From: an unicellular cyanobacterium SU3
GTDB lineage: Bacteria > Cyanobacteriota > Cyanobacteriia > Cyanobacteriales > Microcystaceae
Assembly (NCBI GenBank): GCA_002172675.1
Contig: NETF01000187.1
Coordinates: 1 to 40,490 of the forward strand
Reading direction: 5' to 3'
DNA: 40,490 bases
Part shown: one piece after another, positions 17,020 through 25,881 of the stretch
Numbering within the stretch: the first letter of the stretch is position 1
Layout of the letters: every line of letters starts with the position of its first letter
Translations under genes and position numbers: made by a program
Notes under the pieces: generated by a model
What the model was told of the DNA's origin: nothing
Database searches by the model: none
Seen by the model: the letters and a program-made list of their open reading frames with translations, nothing else

Positions 17020-17071
17020 TTTAGGACTTTTTGTTATAATTAATTATGGTAATCACAATTAGAAACAAATT

Positions 17072-17404
17072 ATGACAATGAATTTAGAAGATTATTTTGA
17101 TTTTTTTTCTAATGATGATATCAGACTAAAAAGTCATCGTATTGGGATAGAAGATATCGTAAAATATTATTTACAAGGTTATTCTGCTAAAGAAATTATC
17201 AGTGAATTACCTACATTGAACTTAGAGAAAATCTATGTAACTTTAGCCCATTATCATCAAAATAAACAAAACCTTGACAATTATTTACTACGTTTAGAAG
17301 GAAAAAGAGAACAACATTATCAAGAATGGTTAGTTAAACCATCGCCATTAATTGAACGGTTAAGAGAAGCTAAAGCCAATAAAATATCAAAAAAATTACT
17401 TTAA
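17072..17404 (+). CDS. DUF433 protein (antitoxin-like), without partner
   Basis: The 110-residue protein has the DUF433 helix-turn-helix core: IRLKSHRIGIEDIVKYYLQG, SAKEIISELPTLNLEKIYVT and LAHYHQNK. A charged tail (IERLREAKANKISKKLL) follows. DUF433 genes are normally paired with a DUF5615 PIN-like toxin, as at 32816-33455 in this window. Here none follows within 100 bases; the next gene is a VapB-like antitoxin. It is probably a remnant or solitary antitoxin. Confidence 0.78.
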   Translation: MTMNLEDYFDFFSNDDIRLKSHRIGIEDIVKYYLQGYSAKEIISELPTLNLEKIYVTLAHYHQNKQNLDNYLLRLEGKREQHYQEWLVKPSPLIERLREAKANKISKKLL

Positions 17405-17518
17405 TTGCATACTATAATTTTCTTATTATATAAAAAATAATTATACTTAATGAATTTATCTAACTAAAATTAACATTTTAAGTTAAAATTAGGATATTAG
17501 ATTCAAAAGGTAAAGATA

Positions 17519-17779
17519 ATGGAAATTAATATTGAAATACCTAAAGAATTAGAACAAGAATTATCTCAAGAAGCATCACAAATTAACTTATCTTTATCAG
17601 ATTATATTTTACATCTTCTTTCAGCTAGAAAAGTTTTAAATGAGACACCGAAAACAGGAAAAGACTTAATATCTTATTGGCAACAAGAAGGTTTAATTAA
17701 TTGTCGTTCTGAGATTAAAAACAGTCAAGAATATGCGCGTCAAATACGTTATGAAGCAGAACATCGTTACCAGATATAA
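17519..17779 (+). CDS. VapB-like antitoxin
   Basis: The 86-residue protein starts with a ribbon-helix-helix-like segment (MEINIEIPKELEQELSQEAS, then LSLSDYILHLLSARK) that would bind the operator. Its C-terminal half (GKDLISYWQQEGLINCRSEI) would wrap the toxin. The gene ends nine bases before the PIN-domain toxin, the usual antitoxin-first order. Confidence 0.75.
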   Translation: MEINIEIPKELEQELSQEASQINLSLSDYILHLLSARKVLNETPKTGKDLISYWQQEGLINCRSEIKNSQEYARQIRYEAEHRYQI

Positions 17780-17788
17780 ATTAGTTTT

Positions 17789-18169
17789 ATGTATGTACTA
17801 GATACTGATATCTTAATTGATGTTCTTAGAGGTTATCAACCTGCAATTATATGGTTTACAACGTTGCAAGATATTCCAAGTATTCCAGATTTTGTTGTTA
17901 TGGAACTTATTCAAAATGCAAAAAATAAACAACAAGTTAATCAAGTGTTTAAATTAATTTCACCATTATCAATTATCTGGTTAACTGAGAGTGATTGCAA
18001 CCAAGCTTTATTAGATTTTAGTCAGTATCATTTATCTGATGGTGTTGGTTTACTAGATGCTTTAATTGCTCATTGTGTTATTAGTAATAACGAGACACTT
18101 TGTACTTTTAATGTTAAACATTATAGAGTTATTCCTAATCTAAAAATGATACAACCTTATACTCGTTAG
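17789..18169 (+). CDS. VapC-type PIN-domain ribonuclease toxin
   Basis: The 126-residue PIN protein keeps the acidic site: D4 and D6 in LDTDILIDVL, the glutamate in FVVMELIQNA, and the aspartate in GLLDALIAH. The C-terminal strand TLCTFNVKHYRVI is typical. VapC toxins cut tRNA or rRNA when the antitoxin is lost. It forms a pair with the VapB-like gene and is convergent with the HerA-like gene, 24 bases apart. Confidence 0.85.
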   Translation: MYVLDTDILIDVLRGYQPAIIWFTTLQDIPSIPDFVVMELIQNAKNKQQVNQVFKLISPLSIIWLTESDCNQALLDFSQYHLSDGVGLLDALIAHCVISNNETLCTFNVKHYRVIPNLKMIQPYTR

Positions 18170-18193
18170 AAATATTTTAGTTGTATTAAACAA

Positions 18194-19894
18194 TTAAAAT
18201 CCTAATTCTGCTCTAGCGGTTTCGGCGGCGGCAAACACTTCTTCATCAGGTAATTCAGACCAATCCGTTTCCCCGATTTCGGCATAGAATTGTTGATCGT
18301 AGGGACGAGTTCTAATAACAACTGGCATCGGCACAGCATGACCTAAGATTAAAGCTTGTTGTTTAGAATCTAATTTTGCTAACACTGACCTTAAATTTTG
18401 TCCCCCAGAAACGCCTGTAAAAATAGCATCAATATCCTTTTCATCGTTTAGTAAACAAGTAATTCTTGTCCCTACTTGTGACATCACTTCATTATCAATT
18501 CCTGATGGTCTTTGATCCACAATTAACAAGGTTACAAAATATTTTCTCATCTCCCTAGCAATGGTTCCGAAAATAGTTTGATGCACAATTTTAGAGTCTA
18601 AAAAGCGGTGTGCTTCTTCGATAGTAATCACTAATTGTCTAGGGCGATCGCTTGGACTTTTTGTCTGTAGAAATCGCTCAGCTTTTTTCACATAACTACC
18701 ATGAATGCGTCGGGTAATCATATTCGTTGCTAACATATAAGAAAGCATATTGGACTGTGATCCAAACTCAATTACCACGTGCTTTCCGGCATCCAAAGAT
18801 TCTAACACTTGATTAATATAATTATGAGAACAAGCAGTGCGTAAATATTTCAAATTATCTAACCGCATTAACTTTCTTTGTAGAGACATAATTGAGCCGG
18901 CATGACCCTGTTTTTCCTGACAAAATAGTTTAATATCTTCATTAGTCATATTTAACAATTGCATAATCCATGACTTACCATATTCTGCTTCTAAAATGTT
19001 GGCATTATCTAAACTTGCCTCAGAAATTCCTAATTCATGACCCACTAAACGGATGTCTTCGATATCAATTTGATCGTAACTTAAATACAATTCTTGAGCA
19101 TCACTTACCCCTCTTCTTTTAGTCGATTCAGGATCTAAAGTATAAATTTCGACTTGTCCCGGAAACAATTGACGTAACCCTTTAACCGTAGAAACTTCTT
19201 TCCCTTCTTTCATCGCTTCCCACCCATATTCTGAGTGCATATCAAACATTAAATTAACCGCAGCTTGCTTGCGAATAATTCCAGAAATTAACAAACGAGT
19301 TAAAAAAGATTTACCTGTTCCTGACTTCCCAAAAACCCCATTACTCCGCTCAACAAACCGATCTAAATCAATACAAATAGGAACATCCATATCTAACGGT
19401 TTACCAATGGCAAAATTGCGTCGTGTGGGATCATCTTCCCACCCAAAAACCGCCCGAAAATCCCGTTCTGATGCTTCATAAACCTGACTAAAATGAGTAG
19501 GAATAGTTTTAACAGGAAGGAGTTCTATGTCTGCGTTGGTTTGTGCTTGAAACGATCCTAAAGAGGTATCTTCCGGTTGAGAATTGTTACTTTCTTCTTC
19601 TGTGGGGGTAAACATTAACATGGGTGCAAGTTCCACATTGCCATAAGTTGCACTCCCAGCTAATACATCTCTCATAAACGTATCTTGAAAACTGGGAGGG
19701 TTGGCTAAAATGCGCGGGTTAGCAGTTCCCAAGGAGACATCCGTTAATAAACAGAAAAACCGCGATCGCACTCCTTGCACCACCAAAAATTTTCCCACTC
19801 GCATTTGTTCGACGGACACATCAGAATGTAAGCGAACTTCTAACCCTTGTGAAAGGGAACCTTGAACAACGGCACCGAGGGGATGATCTGTCAT
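18194..19894 (-). CDS. HerA/DUF87-type hexameric ATPase
   Basis: The protein (about 566 residues from the ATG at 19894; an in-frame ATG at 19915 adds seven) starts with a HAS-barrel region (HPLGAVVQGSLSQGLEVRL, MRVGKFLVVQG). It then has Walker A GKSGTGKS and a Walker B/acidic block LVITIEEAHRFLDS, with RQLVITIEEAH in the HerA-FtsK manner and DQRPSGID near the end. HerA ATPases translocate DNA, typically with the nuclease NurA in end processing. No nurA is visible nearby, as is usual for the cyanobacterial version. The role here is inferred from fold only. Confidence 0.83.
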   Translation of the reverse strand: MTDHPLGAVVQGSLSQGLEVRLHSDVSVEQMRVGKFLVVQGVRSRFFCLLTDVSLGTANPRILANPPSFQDTFMRDVLAGSATYGNVELAPMLMFTPTEEESNNSQPEDTSLGSFQAQTNADIELLPVKTIPTHFSQVYEASERDFRAVFGWEDDPTRRNFAIGKPLDMDVPICIDLDRFVERSNGVFGKSGTGKSFLTRLLISGIIRKQAAVNLMFDMHSEYGWEAMKEGKEVSTVKGLRQLFPGQVEIYTLDPESTKRRGVSDAQELYLSYDQIDIEDIRLVGHELGISEASLDNANILEAEYGKSWIMQLLNMTNEDIKLFCQEKQGHAGSIMSLQRKLMRLDNLKYLRTACSHNYINQVLESLDAGKHVVIEFGSQSNMLSYMLATNMITRRIHGSYVKKAERFLQTKSPSDRPRQLVITIEEAHRFLDSKIVHQTIFGTIAREMRKYFVTLLIVDQRPSGIDNEVMSQVGTRITCLLNDEKDIDAIFTGVSGGQNLRSVLAKLDSKQQALILGHAVPMPVVIRTRPYDQQFYAEIGETDWSELPDEEVFAAAETARAELGF

Positions 19895-20031
19895 GGTTAA
19901 CAGTAACTCATACACTACATATAGGGTTATTACTGATCAGTACAACCCTAGGGGTATTGTATCGCAGGGAACAAGCAGATTTATGAATAATGAATAATTA
20001 ACAATTAATAATTAATTATGATTGACTAAGA

Positions 20032-20268
20032 TTATTGATTATCGTTCGCACCTGAAGAGATAACTTTTTTTTCAGCTTTTTTATTTATGTTCTCCGTATT
20101 CAAGGTAAATTTATCTTTTTGACTACTTAACCAGCCTAAAATGACTGTTCCCAAGAGAAATGTTACCATTAGGGAGAAAAAGGTTGCATTGGCAGAAATT
20201 CCCAGACAAATTAAGCTAATATTGACAAAAATCTTGTGGGTGGGATTAATATTGGTTTTGTTATTCAT
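20032..20268 (-). CDS. Small membrane protein, unrecognised
   Basis: The 78-residue protein has one or two hydrophobic stretches (IFVNISLICLGISANATFFS, LMVTFLLGTVILGWL) and a lysine-rich polar tail ending ISSGANDNQ. I do not recognise a family. It stands alone between the HerA-like gene and tyrA. Confidence 0.45.
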   Translation of the reverse strand: MNNKTNINPTHKIFVNISLICLGISANATFFSLMVTFLLGTVILGWLSSQKDKFTLNTENINKKAEKKVISSGANDNQ

Positions 20269-20440
20269 TAATGTTGAAACTTCATCGAAAGTTTGTGTAA
20301 AGTTTATGTAAAATTTATCCGATTATATACGCACTTAAGTATTTGTGCCATAACATCGTTAAAAATTACTCATCATTTTCTCAGACTTATTACTTATCTA
20401 TGAGGAAAGATGATTTTATCACTAATAAAATAATTATTAA

Positions 20441-21283
20441 TTATTCATTAAGAAAAGGCGAGCGTTCTTTTTGTGTCATCATCAGTAATTGTTTTAAAGC
20501 GTCCCATTGTTCGGTATTAATGTATTCAATAGCCTCATCTAGTTGCTGACGATAACCCTGTAAAGTGTGTAATAAGGCAGTTTTATTGTATTGAGCCATC
20601 ATTAACCCTAATTCGGGGTTTCCTCCTCCGACACGACTGGTATCTTTAAACCCAGAACTTGCTAATTGTTGGGCTATTTTTAAAACCGTTTGCTCTTTTT
20701 CTTCAACACAAGCAGCGATTAAACTAGCACTAATCATGACGGGTAAATGGGAAATCCAAGCCACTGCTTGGTCATGAATTTCTGGGGAACAAGTATAAAC
20801 GTTTGACCCTAAAGATTGGGCTAACGCTTCTAAAATTTTTATACTATTTTTTGGCGTTTTTTCTGTGGGAGTAATGACATAAGGCGCATTTTTAAATAAG
20901 TTTTTTTGAGCTGCTTCTATCCCTTGTTCAGCCGTTCCTGCCATAGGATGTCCCCCAACAAAATTAGACCATAATGGCTCACATTCTTTGACTATTGCTG
21001 TTTTGACCGATCCGACATCAGTAATGATAACTTCCGGTTTTAAATTAGAAATCAACTGTTTCAAGGTTTTAGAAATTAAACCAATGGGAGTACAAAGAAA
21101 AATTATATCTACCGTTGATAACAAATTGATATTAACACTTGCATCGTCAACTACTCCCCTTTCTATTGCTCGTTGACAGGTGCTTTCTTTACGAGATACT
21201 CCATAAACAATGTGTCCGTGATCGCGTAAATCAAATCCTAGGGAACCCCCAATTAATCCTAAGCCAATAATTCCAATTTTCAT
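20441..21283 (-). CDS. tyrA: Prephenate/arogenate dehydrogenase
   Basis: The ATG at 21283 gives 280 residues and starts directly with the dinucleotide fold MKIGIIGLGLIGGSLGFDLR. Further landmarks are DVGSVKTAIV, GGHPMAGTAEQGIEAA with the catalytic-region histidine, and HDQAVAWISHLPVMISASL. By analogy with characterised cyanobacterial TyrA it probably oxidises arogenate to tyrosine with NADP+. It follows the zinc-motif membrane gene by only two bases, so they are translationally linked. Confidence 0.93.
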   Translation of the reverse strand: MKIGIIGLGLIGGSLGFDLRDHGHIVYGVSRKESTCQRAIERGVVDDASVNINLLSTVDIIFLCTPIGLISKTLKQLISNLKPEVIITDVGSVKTAIVKECEPLWSNFVGGHPMAGTAEQGIEAAQKNLFKNAPYVITPTEKTPKNSIKILEALAQSLGSNVYTCSPEIHDQAVAWISHLPVMISASLIAACVEEKEQTVLKIAQQLASSGFKDTSRVGGGNPELGLMMAQYNKTALLHTLQGYRQQLDEAIEYINTEQWDALKQLLMMTQKERSPFLNE

Positions 21284-21285
21284 GT

Positions 21286-21561
21286 TTAATATTCCCTCAT
21301 CTGATAATCTTGACAATTAATCGCTTCTTCTGTACTAGCTTGAAAGGGATTAACTGGACATTTTAAACGATGATTATTAGTGAAATACTGGCAATGACTA
21401 CAAGGAATTTCGTGCATCTTTTTGGATCTTTTTATAACATCAACGATTATTCCTATGACACTACTCCCTAACATTATAATAAAAACCCAGGCTATTATAA
21501 AACATAGGGGAATGATTAAAAGCTGTATAAAATCAATGAAGCGTACAATTAATGATAACAC
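21286..21561 (-). CDS. Membrane protein with cysteine-rich tail, upstream of tyrA
   Basis: The 91-residue protein has a hydrophobic N-terminal half (FIQLLIIPLCFIIAWVFIIM, then GSSVIGIIVDVI). A basic stop-transfer (KRSKK) follows, then a cytoplasmic tail with four cysteines: CSHCQYFTNNHRLKCPVN and INCQDY. The CxxC...C...C pattern suggests a metal site. I know this tail from conserved cyanobacterial hypotheticals but cannot assign a function. Its stop codon is two bases before the tyrA start. Confidence 0.65.
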   Translation of the reverse strand: MLSLIVRFIDFIQLLIIPLCFIIAWVFIIMLGSSVIGIIVDVIKRSKKMHEIPCSHCQYFTNNHRLKCPVNPFQASTEEAINCQDYQMREY

Positions 21562-21670
21562 TTGATTATTTAATCCTCTTTATTTCTATAACTATCTATA
21601 ATTTCAACATTAACATTTTTTTTGCAGTATCAAGTTAAGAAAATCTTGAGAATTATTATTTACATGATTA

Positions 21671-21723
21671 ACTGGTAAGCAGAAGATATCGTTTTAAAAT
21701 TTATTTTTCCTCAGCCTACCAGT
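21671..21723. other. Long interrupted hairpin downstream of comFB
   Basis: ACTGGTA (21671-21677) pairs with TACCAGT (21717-21723), and the stem continues inward with GC/GC and GA/TC around single mismatches. It lies about 35 bases past the stop of the minus-strand comFB gene and has no T tract. It may be the 3' end structure of the comFB mRNA. Confidence 0.4.
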
Positions 21724-21756
21724 ACCAGGATTTACAATTTTTATTTTTTTTTATTC

Positions 21757-22314
21757 CTAAGACTCAAATAAATTATGATGCTCAGATAATTCTTGGTTTA
21801 GCTGCTTTGAAACATAGGTCAAGGATTGGAATTCAGAATTCTTATTTTCTATATCTGTTGTTTTTTCTTTAGTTATCAATGGATAAAGAAAGTTATATAG
21901 ATTATTCCAAGAAAGCTGTCTATTGTTAGAAATTATTCCTTGAATTTTCAGTAAATTTTCTAACTTTTTTAAAGCAATTTTCGCTAATTCATACTGAGCA
22001 TAGGTCTCTGAAATAAGAGGAACTGATTTTTTAATGGGATCTCTTTCAATTGCAGCTAAAGCTCGACGAACCGCTAACGTAATTTCTGATTTATATTTTC
22101 GTTGTCCTGTTCGTCTTTGATGCTCTTTACCTATAGCACTAGAGGCATAAAGAGGAGGCAAACGATTAAGCGCATAGGTAGCTACTTCAACCTTATTAAT
22201 ATAAGTTTGGAGTTTTTTAGGATAAAATTTTAGTTGATTTTCAATTTCTTCTTGAACTAATAATTCCATGATATTGAGATGAATTTTAGCTCGATTATCT
22301 AAAAGAGTTTCCAT
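21757..22314 (-). CDS. ComFB-domain protein (late competence development family; cyclic dinucleotide receptor type)
   Basis: The 185-residue protein matches cyanobacterial ComFB proteins: NIMELLVQEEIENQLKFYPK, INKVEVATYALNRLPPLYAS, GKEHQRRTGQRKYKSEITLA and VRRALAAIERDPIK. Recent work describes stand-alone ComFB proteins of cyanobacteria (CdgR and relatives) as cyclic-di-nucleotide receptors that affect cell size and motility. Residues about 110-185 are a variable, helical, charged extension with no recognised domain. The gene is preceded by a leader with a candidate intrinsic terminator, so its expression may be attenuated. Confidence 0.85.
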   Translation of the reverse strand: METLLDNRAKIHLNIMELLVQEEIENQLKFYPKKLQTYINKVEVATYALNRLPPLYASSAIGKEHQRRTGQRKYKSEITLAVRRALAAIERDPIKKSVPLISETYAQYELAKIALKKLENLLKIQGIISNNRQLSWNNLYNFLYPLITKEKTTDIENKNSEFQSLTYVSKQLNQELSEHHNLFES

Positions 22315-22415
22315 GAGTTGATCCTCAAAATAAAAGCGATAAAAAAATACTAAACTTCCAGTTTATTTTCTAATTTATTAGAAAATAAGCTAAAAACAGC
22401 GTGAAAAAAAATCAA

Positions 22416-22439
22416 GACAGCCAAGAAAATACGGTTGTC
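22416..22439 (-). promoter_or_regulatory. Candidate leader terminator/attenuator of comFB
   Basis: Read on the minus strand, GACAACC and GGCTGTC form a seven-pair stem (one G-U), followed by TTGA and eight T residues (22404-22411). It lies about 90 bases upstream of the comFB start and downstream of a plausible promoter. A second AT hairpin (TTATTTTCTAA and its complement, 22363-22388) lies between it and the gene. A terminator inside a leader suggests regulated read-through, but the ligand or protein is unknown. Confidence 0.5.
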
Positions 22440-22466
22440 ATCTCTTTTTATCTTGTATTTTCCATA

Positions 22467-22496
22467 ATTATACGCAAATTATCATAATTTGTCTAA
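22467..22496 (-). promoter_or_regulatory. Candidate sigma-70-type promoter for comFB
   Basis: On the minus strand TTAGAC (22491-22496) and TATAAT (22467-22472) are separated by 18 bases. This predicts a transcript starting near 22460 and a leader of about 145 bases. The rest of the divergent 22315-22682 gap is AT-rich and also serves the plus-strand proS gene. Confidence 0.5.
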
Positions 22497-22682
22497 TGTT
22501 TTTTTAAAAAAATAACTTTACATAATCTTGATAAAACGTCTATTTGATTTCATGAAATCTTCAAAAAAAATACGAGTTTTTACTGAATAATTAATAATCC
22601 TTAGGATATAATTCTTAACAACTTGGTAGAAACCCCCAAAAAATGCGATAATGACTATTCGGTAATTGCGAGGAAATACTGA

Positions 22683-24494
22683 ATGCGACTCTCTCAGATG
22701 CTTTTTGTCACCCTACGGGAAGATCCCGCCGAAGCAGAAATACCTAGTCATAAACTGCTGTTGAGAGCGGGTTATATTCGTCGTATTGGTAGCGGTATTT
22801 ATGCTTATTTACCTCTGATGTGGCGTGTATTACAAAAGGTTTCTCAAATCGTACGAGAAGAAATGAACGCAGCAGGGGCCCAAGAATGTCTTTTACCTCA
22901 GTTGCAACCCTCGGAGTTATGGAAAGAGTCGGGACGATGGGAAACCTACACCAAAGCAGAAGGTATCATGTTTTCCTTAATTGATCGCCAGGAAAGGGAA
23001 TTAGGGTTAGGACCCACTCACGAAGAAGTCATTACAATAGTGGCGAAAGACATGATTCGTTCCTATCGACAATTACCCGTTAATTTATATCAAATTCAAA
23101 CAAAATTTAGGGATGAAATTCGCCCTCGGTTTGGCTTAATGCGAGGACGAGAATTTATCATGAAAGATGCCTATTCTTTCAATGAAGATGAGGCCAGTTT
23201 ACAAAAAAGTTACGATGCAATGGATCAAGCTTATCGTAATATTATTAGCCGTTGCGGATTAGCTTATAGAGCAGTAGAAGCCGATTCTGGAGCCATTGGC
23301 GGGTCAGCGTCTCAAGAATTTATGATCCTAGCAGAAGCAGGCGAAGATGAGGTTTTATATACAGAAGATGGTAAGTATGCCGCTAATGTTGAAAAAGCTG
23401 TTTCTCTTCCCAAAGATGTTGAAAAATCTCCTTTTACTACTTATGAGAAAAAAGAAACCCCTGATTGTACTACCATCGAAAAATTGTGTCAATTTTTAGA
23501 ATGTTCTCCTACTAATATCGTTAAAAATGTTCTCTACGAAGCCGTTTACGATAATGGAAAAACAGTCTTAGTTTTAGTTAGTATTCGAGGGGATCAAGAC
23601 GTTAATGAAGTTAAATTAAATAATCAATTAGTAAAAGTTGCCGATCAATATAAAGCTACCACTTTATTAGCTTTAACCGTTCCTGATGAAAATGCCCAGA
23701 AAAAATGGGCAAAGAAACCTTTACCAATGGGTTATATTTCCCCTAATTTAGACGATGATTATATTGCCTCTGGTGAATACATAGAAGGGAAGTTTTTAAG
23801 AATAGTAGATCAAACCGCCGTTGACTTAGAAAACTTCGTCACTGGAGCCGATGAAACTGGTTATCATATAGTCGGAGGAAATTGGGAGAAAGACTTTCAC
23901 TTACCTAAATTAGTTTGTGATATTAGAACCGCTATGATCGGCGATCGCGCTGTCCATGATCCCAGTCAAATATTAGCCAGTGCTAGAGGAATTGAAGTGG
24001 GTCATATTTTCCAATTAGGTACTAAATATTCTGAAGCGATGGGAGCAACATTTACTGATGAAAATGGCGCAGAAAAGCCTATAGTAATGGGATGTTATGG
24101 TGTAGGGGTATCCCGTTTGGCGCAGGCTGCAGTGGAACAATCCTATGATAAAGATGGCATTATTTGGCCAGTAGCGATCGCTCCTTATCACGTGATTATA
24201 ATTGTCCCGAATATCAACGATAAAAATCAAATAGAAATAGCAGAAAATCTCTACAATGAATTGAATCAAATTGGCATAGAAACAATGTTAGACGATCGCG
24301 ATGAACGCGCAGGGGTTAAGTTTAAAGATGCTGATTTAATCGGCATTCCTTATCGAGTAGTAACAGGGCGATCATTAAAAGCAGGTAAAGTAGAAGTTAT
24401 CACTAGAAAAAGCAAGGAATCTCAAGAAGTTGAGGTAACAAATCTGGTCGAAACTCTACACAATTGGGTAGAACAAGCAAAGGTTAAGGATTAA
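22683..24494 (+). CDS. proS: Prolyl-tRNA synthetase, bacterial type with editing domain
   Basis: The 603-residue class II synthetase charges tRNA-Pro. The start [20 protein letters not shown] is typical, and GAGGAAA precedes it. It has the class II motifs (motif 2 region [20 protein letters not shown], motif 3 [16 protein letters not shown]). Residues about 240-385 hold the INS/YbaK-type editing domain, for example [12 protein letters not shown] and [17 protein letters not shown], which removes mischarged alanine. The C-terminal anticodon-binding domain includes [18 protein letters not shown]. Confidence 0.97.
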   Translation: MRLSQMLFVTLREDPAEAEIPSHKLLLRAGYIRRIGSGIYAYLPLMWRVLQKVSQIVREEMNAAGAQECLLPQLQPSELWKESGRWETYTKAEGIMFSLIDRQERELGLGPTHEEVITIVAKDMIRSYRQLPVNLYQIQTKFRDEIRPRFGLMRGREFIMKDAYSFNEDEASLQKSYDAMDQAYRNIISRCGLAYRAVEADSGAIGGSASQEFMILAEAGEDEVLYTEDGKYAANVEKAVSLPKDVEKSPFTTYEKKETPDCTTIEKLCQFLECSPTNIVKNVLYEAVYDNGKTVLVLVSIRGDQDVNEVKLNNQLVKVADQYKATTLLALTVPDENAQKKWAKKPLPMGYISPNLDDDYIASGEYIEGKFLRIVDQTAVDLENFVTGADETGYHIVGGNWEKDFHLPKLVCDIRTAMIGDRAVHDPSQILASARGIEVGHIFQLGTKYSEAMGATFTDENGAEKPIVMGCYGVGVSRLAQAAVEQSYDKDGIIWPVAIAPYHVIIIVPNINDKNQIEIAENLYNELNQIGIETMLDDRDERAGVKFKDADLIGIPYRVVTGRSLKAGKVEVITRKSKESQEVEVTNLVETLHNWVEQAKVKD

Positions 24495-24505
24495 TAAAAT
24501 TTAGA

Positions 24506-24530
24506 TGAGAAAAGTTTTTGTATTTTCTCA
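24506..24530 (+). terminator. Weak hairpin after proS
   Basis: TGAGAAAA and TTTTCTCA form an eight-pair AT-rich stem 11 bases past the proS stop. There is no strong T tract after it, so termination is uncertain. Confidence 0.35.
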
Positions 24531-24594
24531 GGCAGTTCTCAGATAGTCCCACTAACTTGATGTGAAGATTATCGACTAAATTGTGAATTCTGCC

Positions 24595-25503
24595 ATGATT
24601 AACTTATTCAAAAGTAGCAAAGCATTATTGACCGTTTTAACTTTTGGTTCCATTGCTACCACTGCAACCGCAGCCCAAGCATTGACTCTAAAAGTGGAAG
24701 TAGAAAACATCGGCCCTGATGGTGGGGTATCTATTACCCCCGTTTGGGTAGGGTTTCATGACGGTAGTTTTGATAGTTACAACCCTGGTGAGCCTGCTGA
24801 GTTTGGCCTAGAATTGTTAGCAGAAGATGGTAACACCGACCAAATTACCGAAGATTTTAATAACAATCTCACCTATATCAATAGTAGTAACGAAAGCGAA
24901 ACTGTACTCTCGAGCCAAATGGGACAACGGGTAGACGGAACCCTAGGAGGTGGCCCTATCACACCAGGGAATAAAGTCTCAGGTGTGTTTGAGGTCGTTG
25001 ATACCAATGATAGCAATCGCTATTTTTCTTATGCTTCGATGATTTTGCCTACTAATGATTACTTTATTGCCAATGGGAACCCCATCGCTCGGGATTTACT
25101 TCCCTTGCTGTCTCGAGATGTTTCATCGATTTCCTTCAATGTGGGACTCGCTGGAACTGTTAACGATGCAGGAACAGAAATCAATGATTTTAATTTCTCA
25201 GCAGGAAACCCCTTATATCCAGGACTCGGTTCCGGACAAACTGCACCCCAACAAGGAAATCCTGAAAATGGGGATGTCGGAAGTGTTACCGACCCTTTTG
25301 CTAATTTTCTCAATCGACCTGCTGATTTTGACAGCGATTTTGCCAGTCTCAATTTTAACAATGAAACGCTTTATCCTAATGGAGTTGCTCGTGTGACCAT
25401 TAGTAAAGTTCCTGAATCATCGACTACTGTTGGTTTAATGGCAGTTGGTGGCCTATTCCTTCTTGGTACTGCTGTACGTCGTCGTAATAACAACATCAAC
25501 TAA
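24595..25503 (+). CDS. Spondin_N-domain protein with PEP-CTERM sorting signal
   Basis: The ATG at 24595 gives 302 residues beginning with a signal peptide (FKSSKALLTVLTFGSIATTA, cleavage after AQA). The body matches bacterial Spondin_N proteins: LKVEVENIGPDGGVSITPVW, VGFHDGSFDSYNPGEPA and later YASMILPTNDYFIANGNP. The end is a PEP-CTERM signal: VPESSTTVGLMAVGGLFLLG followed by RRR. PEP-CTERM proteins are exported and processed by an exosortase, so this is a likely surface or matrix protein. A GTG at 24583 is an alternative start. The second PEP-CTERM gene lies 380 bases downstream. Confidence 0.87.
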   Translation: MINLFKSSKALLTVLTFGSIATTATAAQALTLKVEVENIGPDGGVSITPVWVGFHDGSFDSYNPGEPAEFGLELLAEDGNTDQITEDFNNNLTYINSSNESETVLSSQMGQRVDGTLGGGPITPGNKVSGVFEVVDTNDSNRYFSYASMILPTNDYFIANGNPIARDLLPLLSRDVSSISFNVGLAGTVNDAGTEINDFNFSAGNPLYPGLGSGQTAPQQGNPENGDVGSVTDPFANFLNRPADFDSDFASLNFNNETLYPNGVARVTISKVPESSTTVGLMAVGGLFLLGTAVRRRNNNIN

Positions 25504-25515
25504 TATTTGCAAAGC

Positions 25516-25539
25516 AGGGGTCAGCAATAGTTGGCCTCT
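25516..25539 (+). terminator. Possible weak terminator after the Spondin_N gene
   Basis: AGGGGTCA and TGGCCTCT pair over eight positions with two G-U pairs, 13 bases past the stop. The following sequence is only moderately T-rich. The rest of the 378-base gap up to the next gene is AT-rich and contains the 24-base palindrome listed separately. Confidence 0.35.
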
Positions 25540-25785
25540 GGTGAATTTTGTTGAAAATTCTTATTAATTAGCAAAATATCAGGAAATCAAGATTTTTAGA
25601 ATGTAGCTGAGAAGACAAAAACAATTACAAATAATATAAGGTGAGATAGCCTCATTTTCAGGCAATAATTCTCAAAAGTCAGCAAAAATAAAGATTTATG
25701 CTCTTGTTGAGATTATGTCTCAAATTATACAGAAATCAAGAATTAAGTATAAATAATTGAATATTATTGTCAATAAAATTCAAGA

Positions 25786-25809
25786 AAATATCAAAATATT
25801 TTGATATTT
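25786..25809. promoter_or_regulatory. 24-bp perfect palindrome upstream of the CHRD gene
   Basis: AAATATCAAAAT is followed directly by its exact reverse complement. The site is 73 bases before the start codon of the CHRD gene, where an operator would lie. As DNA it is an ideal dimer-binding site; as RNA it would be a weak AT stem with no loop. Chance is possible in such AT-rich sequence but unlikely at 12 perfect pairs. Confidence 0.45.
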
Positions 25810-25881
25810 CAAGTTTTCTTAAGTTTTTTAGCGTTTTGTGTCGATAAACTGAACAGTGAAGTTTATTGCTCAATTTTTCTC

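Noticed and set aside
24015-24269. Open frames antisense to proS, ilvB, futC, hpnJ and the Spondin_N gene.
   Set aside because: They are shadows of strong coding genes, without ribosome sites or recognisable protein features.
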